From Bryocella elongata (GTDB taxonomy: Bacteria > Acidobacteriota > Terriglobia > Terriglobales > Acidobacteriaceae): DNA of 64,000 nucleotides. Positions within the stretch are counted from its first letter, which is position 1. Every line of letters begins with the position of its first letter. Below, one piece after another: positions 43,387 to 51,089 of the stretch. The translations under genes were made by a program, and so were the position numbers. The stretch spans positions 1,240,001 through 1,304,000 of the forward strand of contig NZ_FNVA01000001.1 of the NCBI RefSeq assembly GCF_900108185.1, in the 5' to 3' direction. The notes below the pieces were generated by a model. It was not told the origin of the DNA. It worked only from the letters and a program-made list of their open reading frames with translations, and did no database searches.

Positions 43387-45927
43387 TCAGGGCCTAGGAT
43401 TCGGTACAGGCGGCGCTGCAGCGCTTGACTGCGTCGTAGCCGCCACTGCCGGCTTGACGGGATTGGGCAGCGTCAACTCCGCCTCCGCCGAAGGATCGTC
43501 GCGCAGGTGCACGTAGAGCGTACTGCCATCGGTGGGCACTGGAACCTGCAACGACTCGTCGGCAAACCCGGTTGGCACCTGCGTGGGATGGGCGAAATCC
43601 TTATCCGCGCTGAAGGCTGCGGCAAAGAACAGATTGTGCCCATGCACGGTGCAGGAGGCCGATCCCACGGCACAGTCCACGCCAGTGATCTGCGGCGAAC
43701 GAACCAGGACCCCAAGGCGCGTCCAGTCCCCCGCAGTTCCGTCCGATGAGACAGGACGCATCGCGAGAGGACCGAAGGCTGAAGCGCCGAACGCCTTCGA
43801 AGGATCGAGCGTAGCGACGGCGGTGTGGTCGTCCTGCAACACGAGATTGCCCTGCGCGAGAGACAGCTTCGTGGTGACCGAACCATCGGCCGTGGCAACT
43901 TCAACCATCTGCGTACGCGGGAAAACCGCCTTCGTCTGCACGACAAAGTGCAGCGTGCCGTCGAGCGGTATGGCCTCCTTGGAGTCCACCTTGACCGGCA
44001 CAATGCCCTGCTCGTCCCTTTGAGCGCTGGTCATAGACAGCAGTGCGAGCGTAGGACGCGCCGCTTCAACCGACACCTTTACGGTGAGTTGGCGACCATC
44101 TTTCAGCTTGGCCTTCGCGTCGCTCCCATCCTTGGGCGAAGCAGCTTCCTTCGCGGCCAGAGTCAGCGTGCCATCGTTGCCTGCAGCTCCCTCCGGCGTA
44201 AAGGTCTGCCCGCTCACCTCCACCGAGACGATGTCGCCCAGGCCCTTACCTGCGAGAATTGCGGTCTTGTCTCCGGCATGAATCTTCAGCGAGTCGAGAT
44301 GAATTGCCGCGTCGTACGCCGTCAGCGGCACCTTCTCTTCGTTGGCGTCGCCATACTGACGAATCCCCAGCGCGTAGCCGCCGGGCGAGGCGCCCTTGAG
44401 CGAGACCGCAATATCCAGCGTGTTCTTCGCTTCCTTGCCGTCGCCTCCCTTCGCGGGAGTAAAGGACACGTCGACGTCCTTGGCCTTCTCGGTTGCGAGA
44501 GCGATGTGCTCAACGCAACCCGTGCCATCGGCGGTGAGCTTGAGGTGGCTTTCCGCACCGGCGAGCGGCTGCGTGTCGCCTGCGATCTTCCAGCCGCCGC
44601 CGTCCTTCTGCTGCAGCGTGATGGTAGGCCCGGTGAAGTGATCGAAACCCCAGTAGCCCTCGATGGTGCCGGTGATGGCGAGGTCGGAAGCGGAGCCGAT
44701 CTTCGGCGTGCCCTTGGGAGCTTCGTCCTGCTTCAACGGATCAAGCTGCTTGCGTGCGGGCTCCTTGGCGATCACGAGGCCACCTTCGTAGGCATCGGCG
44801 CGCAGAGGCATGTCGTCGGGCGTTCCGGTGCGATTGAGGTGCAGCACGAGGTCATGCGCGAAGCTGGTGGAGAAGACGAGCGGAGCTCCCTCCACCGGTA
44901 GCACCATCTTCGGATTGAGCAGGCACGCGACCTCGTTGGCATCATGCGGATGGAGCGGCGGCAGCTTGGCCTTCTGAATCGCGGGGAGCCCAATGACGAT
45001 CACCGTCTTGGGATTGATGAACGATGGAGGAGCGTTCAGCTTCAGGTTCAGGACCTCATTCTGCGGGAACGCGAGCCCGGGAATGTACTGGAACTGTGCA
45101 GTCTTCAGCAGGCTGACGAGATGGACAAGGTCGACGACCGCGCCGACGTAGGCCGAATATAACCCCGCCCCCACGGGCTGCGTATAGGAGGCCTGGTTGA
45201 TGAAGTCCGAGGACGGCCCCGAGGACAGCGCCTCGGCAACTCCCATGCCGTGGCCGTCATTGAGCAGCAGCGGAGCGCTGGACTGCGTCAGGCACGTTAC
45301 CTGCGACTCGACCGGCTCCTTGAAGCACTTGTCATCCGGCTTGAGCTCCAGGGTGGCGGCGAGCTTGGTCGAGTGTTCCTGGATGGACTTGGCGTCGCCC
45401 TGCGGAGCTTCTTTCATGGCGGCAAGATAGTGCTCGATGCGCTGCTGCTCGAAGGAGGCTTCGTTGAGGTCGGCGTCAGCGCGGATAAAAAGGCCGGGGC
45501 GACCGCGCACAGCGCCGCGTAGGGTCTTGAAGTCGCCACCGGTCTCGGGCGCAATGAACATCAGCGCCTGCTCGGCGCCTTGCGGGACGACGACGGTCGA
45601 GCCCTCGCGGAACTTCTTGTCCCAGGTGTCGATCTCGGTGAACCAGTTGTCGGGGGGCTCGTTGGTGGTGCCGCGCAGGAAGGCGACGACCAGCACGAGG
45701 TGGTTGCGCTGCGTCTCGGGCAGGTTAGCCTTCACCCACAGCTTGTCTCCCGCCACGAGGTTGGGAACCTCTGCGATCGGCAGCGTGATGGTGCCGCGCG
45801 TGACGCGCACGGAGATCTTCGGCCCCTCAAGATTGAAGCGCGCCTCGTCATCTGCCCACAGTTGCGGTACGAGGCCAAGAGCCAGGAGGACGAGTGAGGA
45901 GGCTTTCACTGCAGCTTGGAATCGCAT
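43387..45927 (-). CDS. large secreted protein of unknown function
   Basis: 846 residues from the ATG at 45927, chosen because a good signal peptide starts there (FQAAVKASSLVLLALGLVPQLWAD). The protein has no further membrane helix. It is rich in beta-strand patterns (VSVEVSGQTFTPEGAAG, LTVKVSVEAARPTLALLSM), suggesting several Ig-like modules in the C-terminal half. A His- and Pro-rich patch, LPPLHPHDANEVACLLNP, and a few paired Cys are noticeable. I do not recognise a family. It lies between rfbF and rfbG on the opposite strand and ends 6 bases from the rfbF stop. Confidence 0.75.
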   Translation of the reverse strand: MRFQAAVKASSLVLLALGLVPQLWADDEARFNLEGPKISVRVTRGTITLPIAEVPNLVAGDKLWVKANLPETQRNHLVLVVAFLRGTTNEPPDNWFTEIDTWDKKFREGSTVVVPQGAEQALMFIAPETGGDFKTLRGAVRGRPGLFIRADADLNEASFEQQRIEHYLAAMKEAPQGDAKSIQEHSTKLAATLELKPDDKCFKEPVESQVTCLTQSSAPLLLNDGHGMGVAEALSSGPSSDFINQASYTQPVGAGLYSAYVGAVVDLVHLVSLLKTAQFQYIPGLAFPQNEVLNLKLNAPPSFINPKTVIVIGLPAIQKAKLPPLHPHDANEVACLLNPKMVLPVEGAPLVFSTSFAHDLVLHLNRTGTPDDMPLRADAYEGGLVIAKEPARKQLDPLKQDEAPKGTPKIGSASDLAITGTIEGYWGFDHFTGPTITLQQKDGGGWKIAGDTQPLAGAESHLKLTADGTGCVEHIALATEKAKDVDVSFTPAKGGDGKEAKNTLDIAVSLKGASPGGYALGIRQYGDANEEKVPLTAYDAAIHLDSLKIHAGDKTAILAGKGLGDIVSVEVSGQTFTPEGAAGNDGTLTLAAKEAASPKDGSDAKAKLKDGRQLTVKVSVEAARPTLALLSMTSAQRDEQGIVPVKVDSKEAIPLDGTLHFVVQTKAVFPRTQMVEVATADGSVTTKLSLAQGNLVLQDDHTAVATLDPSKAFGASAFGPLAMRPVSSDGTAGDWTRLGVLVRSPQITGVDCAVGSASCTVHGHNLFFAAAFSADKDFAHPTQVPTGFADESLQVPVPTDGSTLYVHLRDDPSAEAELTLPNPVKPAVAATTQSSAAAPPVPNPRP

Positions 45928-46179
45928 ACAGGGCGTTAGACGACGTACCGCCCCGCGGGGGTTGCGGCACACCCAAAACGAACCCGAAGACAATTCCGTC
46001 TGTGGGGAGCTATGCTGGTCCGGTCCACCCCGTAACCTTAGCCGCTTCAAGGCCGATGCGTCCTTTCCGTGCTCTGCCGCGTCTCCGATGGAGAATCTCC
46101 ACAGACAGGTAGCCTCCGGGTAGCTTCGGCCATATCGCGATGGGAGAGTCATGTGCGGGGATGGGTTTCAGGAGGATCG
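45928..46179. promoter_or_regulatory. divergent promoter region, orphan protein / M28 peptidase
   Basis: A 252-base region between divergent genes for the large secreted protein and the M28 peptidase. Apart from the strong AGGAGG at 46170-46175 serving the peptidase, I see no clear -10/-35 pair or palindrome. Confidence 0.35.
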
Positions 46180-47607
46180 ATGAAGGTTTTGCGGATTGGG
46201 ATTGCGTGCTGCCTGCTGCTTCCAACAATTGCGTTCGCGCAGCGCGACTCGCTTGTGTATGGCAAGCCCTTCGTCGGCGACAAGACGGACCCACAGGTGG
46301 TGAAGGCTCTGCGTGAGGTCTCGCCGGTGCGCATCCGCAAGACCATCGAGTCTCTGATCGCATTCAACAACCGCAGCACGATCTCTTCGGTGACGAAGGA
46401 CCTTCCGCCGAACACCGGCATCATCGCTGCTTCGGAGTGGATCGAAGCGCAGTTCCATGCCATCAGCGAGGGTTGCGATCATTGCCTCGAAGTCAAGGTC
46501 GATGACTTCATCGAGCCTGCTGGCAAGGGACGCGCCGCGCGCATCGTCGAGCCGACGCGTCTGCGCAATGTCTACGCGATCCTGAAGGGCACCGACCCCA
46601 CCGCGGCGAAGCGGATGTATCTCGTGACGGGCCACTACGACACGCGCGTGGGCGATGTGATGGACACGCATAGCCCTGCTCCCGGAGCGAACGACGACAC
46701 CTCGGGCACAGCGGTGTCGCTGGAGTCTGCGCGCGTGCTTTCGAAGTACAAGTTCCCAGCGACGCTGGTCTTCGTCACGGTCGCAGGCGAAGAGCAGGGG
46801 CTGAACGGCAGCAAGCATCTCGCCGAGCTCGCGAAGAAAGAGGGCTGGCAGCTGGAGGGCGTGCTGAACAACGACATCGTGGGTGGAGACACCACGCCCG
46901 GCGAGACATTGCAGAACAAGTCGCTGGTGCGGGTGTTCTCCCAGGGCATCAATCCGAAGGACCCGGCGGACATCATCGCGCGTGACCTGTCGATCGGGCT
47001 GGACAACGACTCGGGCTCGCGCGAGTTGGCGCGGTATGTGCTGGAGACCGACCGCAGCTACTTTCCGCACACGTCCACAGCGTTCACCGCCGTCATGGAG
47101 CTGCGGCTCGACCGCTTCCTGCGCGGCGGCGATCACTCGAGCTTCTCGGCGCTGGACTTCCCTGCGGTTCGCTTTACCGAGTGGCGCGAGAACTATGCGC
47201 ATCAGCACCAGAAGGTTCGGGTGGAAGACGGCAAGGAGTATGGCGACCTGCTGAAGTTCGACGACTTCAGCTACATCGCCAACGTGGCGCGGCTGAATAT
47301 GGCGACGCTGGCCTCGCTGGCGTCCTCGCCGGGCATGCCACAGGACGTCAAGGTGCTGACCACTAACCTCGACAACAACACGCTGCTGAAGTGGAGCGCA
47401 CCCGCATCGACCAGCGCAACGCCGGTCTATCGCGTGCTGTGGCGCGATACGACAGCCAACGACTGGCAGCGCTACACCACGACCGAGAAGACCGAGATCA
47501 ACGTGCCTGTGTCCAAGGACAACGTGTTCTTCGGCGTGGAAGCCTGCGACGCCGCAGGCCATTGCAGCCAGGCCGTGCCGCCACTGCCGGAGCGTCGTCA
47601 GCCGTAG
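46180..47607 (+). CDS. secreted M28-family zinc aminopeptidase with fibronectin-like domain
   Basis: 475 residues from the ATG at 46180, preceded by AGGAGG at a 4-base distance. Signal peptide: LRIGIACCLLLPTIAFAQR. The M28 zinc ligands occur in the usual order: GHYDTR (His), PGANDDTSG (bridging Asp), VAGEEQGLNGSKHL (catalytic and ligand Glu), NNDIVGG (Asp), and GGDHSSF (His). The last 95 residues form a fibronectin type III-like module (LKWSAPASTSATPVYRVLWRDTTANDWQRYTT). It should release amino acids from peptides outside the cytoplasm. It is the third secreted peptidase-type enzyme in the window. Confidence 0.92.
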   Translation: MKVLRIGIACCLLLPTIAFAQRDSLVYGKPFVGDKTDPQVVKALREVSPVRIRKTIESLIAFNNRSTISSVTKDLPPNTGIIAASEWIEAQFHAISEGCDHCLEVKVDDFIEPAGKGRAARIVEPTRLRNVYAILKGTDPTAAKRMYLVTGHYDTRVGDVMDTHSPAPGANDDTSGTAVSLESARVLSKYKFPATLVFVTVAGEEQGLNGSKHLAELAKKEGWQLEGVLNNDIVGGDTTPGETLQNKSLVRVFSQGINPKDPADIIARDLSIGLDNDSGSRELARYVLETDRSYFPHTSTAFTAVMELRLDRFLRGGDHSSFSALDFPAVRFTEWRENYAHQHQKVRVEDGKEYGDLLKFDDFSYIANVARLNMATLASLASSPGMPQDVKVLTTNLDNNTLLKWSAPASTSATPVYRVLWRDTTANDWQRYTTTEKTEINVPVSKDNVFFGVEACDAAGHCSQAVPPLPERRQP

Positions 47608-47646
47608 TTCTCGAATGCCTGATCCCGTTGGCTTATGCTAGTCACG

Positions 47647-48732
47647 ATGGTCAACGCTTCGTTCTGGCAAGGCAAACGTGTCTTCATCACCGGGCACACC
47701 GGTTTCAAGGGTGGATGGCTTTCGCTGTGGCTCGCGTCGAAGGGCGCGGTCGTGCGCGGCTATGCGCTCGATCCATGGACCACGCCGAGTCTATTCGAGC
47801 AGGCCAATATCGGCTCGGTGATCGACGATGTGCGCGGCGACATTCGCGATGCGGCGACACTGGAGCATGCGCTGACGGAGTTCGCTCCCGAGGTGGTCTT
47901 CCACATGGCTGCGCAGCCGCTGGTGCGGCTCTCGTATACGGACCCGATCGGCACCTTCGAGACCAACGTCATCGGCACCGCACGGGTGCTGGATGCGGTG
48001 CGGCGAACGCCTTCGGTGCGTGCGGTCGTGAGCGTGACGACCGACAAGTGTTACGAGAACAAAGAGTGGCTGTGGGGCTATCGCGAGAGCGATCCGCTGG
48101 GCGGTTACGATCCCTACTCCGCCTCGAAGGCCTGCGCGGAGCTTGTCTCTTCGGCGTTCCGGCAGAGCTTCTTCCCTGTAGCGAAGCTTGGCGAACACGG
48201 CTGCGCGGTAGCGACGGCTCGTGCCGGCAATGTCATTGGCGGTGGCGACTGGTCGACCGACCGGCTCATCCCCGACCTGGTGCGCGGTTTCCTCAAGGGT
48301 GAGCCGGTACTCATCCGCAGGCCCGATGCGATTCGCCCGTGGCAGCATGTGCTGGAGCCGCTGGCTGGGTACATCCAGCTTGCGGAGAAGCTGCTGTCGA
48401 GCGATCCCGCACGCTATGCGACGGCCTATAACTTCGGGCCGTTCGATGACGATGCGCAGCCGGTCAGCTGGATCGTGGAGCGCATGGTGACGTTCTGGGG
48501 CGACGGCGCAAGCTGGGTGCTCGATCAAGACCCTGGCGTACACGAGGCAGGCTTCCTGAAGCTGGACGCCAGCCGTGCCCGAGCCGAGCTGGGCTGGCGG
48601 CCGCGGCTTCGTCTACAGGAGGCGCTGGAGTGGCTGGTGACCTGGTACAAAGCCTCGCAGCAGGGCGCGGATCTGCAGCACGTGACACTCGAGCAGATCG
48701 TAGCGTACGAAGAGCTGATGGCGGGCGCATAA
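47647..48732 (+). CDS. rfbG: CDP-glucose 4,6-dehydratase RfbG
   Basis: 361 residues from the ATG at 47647 (MVNASFWQGKRVFITG), which lines up with the known enzyme start; an ATG at 47635 adds 4 residues. An extended SDR: ITGHTGFKGGWLSLWL (glycine motif), VFHMAAQPLVRLSY, VSVTTDKCYENKEW, and catalytic YDPYSASKACAE (YxxxK). RAGNVIGGGDW and PWQHVLEPLAGYI are typical of RfbG. It converts CDP-glucose to CDP-4-keto-6-deoxyglucose, the substrate of RfbH. Its separation from rfbF by unrelated genes is unusual. Confidence 0.95.
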   Translation: MVNASFWQGKRVFITGHTGFKGGWLSLWLASKGAVVRGYALDPWTTPSLFEQANIGSVIDDVRGDIRDAATLEHALTEFAPEVVFHMAAQPLVRLSYTDPIGTFETNVIGTARVLDAVRRTPSVRAVVSVTTDKCYENKEWLWGYRESDPLGGYDPYSASKACAELVSSAFRQSFFPVAKLGEHGCAVATARAGNVIGGGDWSTDRLIPDLVRGFLKGEPVLIRRPDAIRPWQHVLEPLAGYIQLAEKLLSSDPARYATAYNFGPFDDDAQPVSWIVERMVTFWGDGASWVLDQDPGVHEAGFLKLDASRARAELGWRPRLRLQEALEWLVTWYKASQQGADLQHVTLEQIVAYEELMAGA

Positions 48733-48762
48733 CCGCGCCCGCCGTTGTGGCTTCGAGGTTGG

Positions 48763-50928
48763 TTAGAGGGTCTTGGCCGGGCGTGTCTTGCTCGGTGCCT
48801 TGGCGGACGCTTCCACGCCATCGCTATAGACACGGATGGTGCGGCCACCGAGGATCACCTGATCGTGGACCTCGGTCTCATAGAACGGGTCTGCGATGTT
48901 CTCGGTGTCGAGAACCTGGCGCCAGGGAGTCTTGTTCGGCGGGTCGGGCAGGACGTAGTTCACGCCATCCGGGGCCGCATTGACGAGGATGAGGAAGCTG
49001 CAATCGACCACGGCCTCGCCCTCCTCGTCCGTCACGTCGAGCGTGCGGCCGTTGAGGAGCACCCCGATGGACTTGCTCCAATCTTCGTTCCACACCTCGT
49101 CGGAGACCTCTTTGCCGTCTGTCCCGTACCAGGCTACGTCGCGCACCACAGAGCCACGGATCTTGCGGTCCTGAAAGAATCGGCGACGATGGAGATTGGG
49201 GTGCTCGCGGCGAAGCTGAATGAGCCGCGAGGTGAACTCCAGCAGTCGATGACGGGGCTCGTCGAGCTTCCAGTCGTGCCAGCTCAGCTCGTTGTCCTGG
49301 CAGTAGCCGTTGTTATTGCCACGCTGCGAGCGGGCGATCTCATCCCCGCCGGAGATCATGGGAACCCCTTGGCTCAATAGCAGCGTGGCGAGGAAGTTTC
49401 GCGTCTGGCGCTCGCGAAGCGCGTTGATTGCTTCATCCTCGGTGGGACCTTCAGCGCCCATGTTCCAGCTGTCGTTATTGCTGTTGCCATCGTTATTGTT
49501 TTCACCGTTGGCCTCGTTGTGCTTCTCGTTGTAGCTCACGAGGTCGCAGAGCGTAAAGCCATCGTGTGCGGTGATGAAGTTGATCGACGCCGAAGGCGTG
49601 CGCCCATCGGACTGGTATAGATCGCTTGATCCCGTGAGACGGTACGCGAAGTCCGCAAGCACGCCACTGTCCCCCTTCCAGAAGCGGCGAACGGTGTCGC
49701 GGTATTTGCCGTTCCACTCCGCCCACAACACGGGGAAGTTCCCTACCTGGTAGCCGCCTTCGCCGACATCCCACGGCTCGGCGATGAGCTTCACGTCCGC
49801 AATGATCGGATCCTGGTGAATGATGTCGAAGAAGGCGCCGAGCTTGTTCACATCGTGGAACTCGCGGGCTAGCGTGGACGCAAGATCGAAGCGGAAGCCA
49901 TCGACGTGCATCTCCGTCACCCAGTAGCGCAGGCTGTCCATGATGAGCTTGAGCACCTGAGGGCTGTACGCGTTCAGCGTGTTGCCCGTGCCGGTGTAGT
50001 CCATGTAATGGCGCGGTGTATCGGCGACGGTGCGGTAGTAGGTGGTGTTGTCGGCGCCCTTGAGCGAGACCATGGGGCCGAACTCATTGCCTTCGCAGGT
50101 GTGGTTATAAACCACGTCGAGAATGACCTCGATACCCTCCTGGTGCAGGCGCTTCACCATCTCTTTGAACTCCACAACCTGGCCGCCCGTCTCTCCGCTG
50201 GAACTGTAGCGGGCCATCGGAGCGAAGAACCCCAGCGTGTTGTAGCCCCAGTAGTCGCGCAGCCCCTTGTCCAGGAGGTTGCCTTCGTCGATGAAGTGAT
50301 GCACGGGCATCAGCTCGACGGCGGTCACTCCGAGCTTCTTCAGGTACGAGATGCTGGCATCGTGCGCCAGGCCCGCGTACGTACCGCGCAGCTTCTCGGG
50401 GACGTCGGGGTTTCTGATCGAGAAGCCGCGGACGTGCGTCTCGTAGATGACAGAGTCGGCGATCGGAGTCTCGGGAGGACAATCCTCAGCCCAGTCGAAG
50501 TAGGAATCGACGACGACGCTCTTGGGCACAAACTTCGCGGAGTCCTGCGTGTCGATCTTCAGATCATCGCCCGACGCGACGTCGTACGGATACACGGGCC
50601 CCTTGTGATCGACGTCGCCTGTGATTGACTTTGCATACGGATCGACGAGGAGCTTTGCGGCGTTGAAGCGCAGGCCCTTCTCCGGCTCCCATGGGCCGTC
50701 GACGCGAAAGCCGTACAGCTGCCCCGGCTTGACGCCGCGGATGAATCCATGCCAGACAAAGGCGGTGCGCTCCTTCAGCGCGACGCAATCGATCTGGTTG
50801 CCCTGCTCATCGAAGAAGCAGACGTTCACGCCGGTGGCGTTTTCGGAGTAGATGGCGAAGTTCGTGCCGTGGGAGCTGGGTGTCGCACCCAGCGGGTATG
50901 GTTTGCCGGGCAGAAGAGTGCGTCGCAT
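48763..50928 (-). CDS. glgX: glycogen debranching enzyme GlgX (GH13)
   Basis: 721 residues from the ATG at 50928 (MRRTLLPGKPYPLGATPSSHGTNFAIYSENA); longer readings run into the leader. An N-terminal CBM48-like domain is followed by the GH13 barrel: ILDVVYNHTCEGNE (region I), DGFRFDLASTLARE (region II, nucleophile Asp), LIAEPWDVGEGGYQVGNFP (acid Glu), and NFITAHDGFTLCDLVSYNEKHN (region IV, Asp). These are the isoamylase/GlgX forms. It removes alpha-1,6 branches from phosphorylase-trimmed glycogen. Asn-rich NGENNNDGNSNNDSWN is a familiar GlgX feature. No other glycogen gene is adjacent. Confidence 0.95.
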   Translation of the reverse strand: MRRTLLPGKPYPLGATPSSHGTNFAIYSENATGVNVCFFDEQGNQIDCVALKERTAFVWHGFIRGVKPGQLYGFRVDGPWEPEKGLRFNAAKLLVDPYAKSITGDVDHKGPVYPYDVASGDDLKIDTQDSAKFVPKSVVVDSYFDWAEDCPPETPIADSVIYETHVRGFSIRNPDVPEKLRGTYAGLAHDASISYLKKLGVTAVELMPVHHFIDEGNLLDKGLRDYWGYNTLGFFAPMARYSSSGETGGQVVEFKEMVKRLHQEGIEVILDVVYNHTCEGNEFGPMVSLKGADNTTYYRTVADTPRHYMDYTGTGNTLNAYSPQVLKLIMDSLRYWVTEMHVDGFRFDLASTLAREFHDVNKLGAFFDIIHQDPIIADVKLIAEPWDVGEGGYQVGNFPVLWAEWNGKYRDTVRRFWKGDSGVLADFAYRLTGSSDLYQSDGRTPSASINFITAHDGFTLCDLVSYNEKHNEANGENNNDGNSNNDSWNMGAEGPTEDEAINALRERQTRNFLATLLLSQGVPMISGGDEIARSQRGNNNGYCQDNELSWHDWKLDEPRHRLLEFTSRLIQLRREHPNLHRRRFFQDRKIRGSVVRDVAWYGTDGKEVSDEVWNEDWSKSIGVLLNGRTLDVTDEEGEAVVDCSFLILVNAAPDGVNYVLPDPPNKTPWRQVLDTENIADPFYETEVHDQVILGGRTIRVYSDGVEASAKAPSKTRPAKTL

Positions 50929-51089
50929 GGGTCTCGCTTCGTACAGAAAGGGCTGAAGTAGCTCCCCCCGGAGAGTACAGGGCTGAGCGTCATCGCATGG
51001 GTGTAGATGCGGTGGGCCTGTGCAAAGCTGCCTGTAGCCTGAAGTTCCACAACTCTGCCAGAGGTTGCCCGCGCCAGTGTGAAGCTTCG

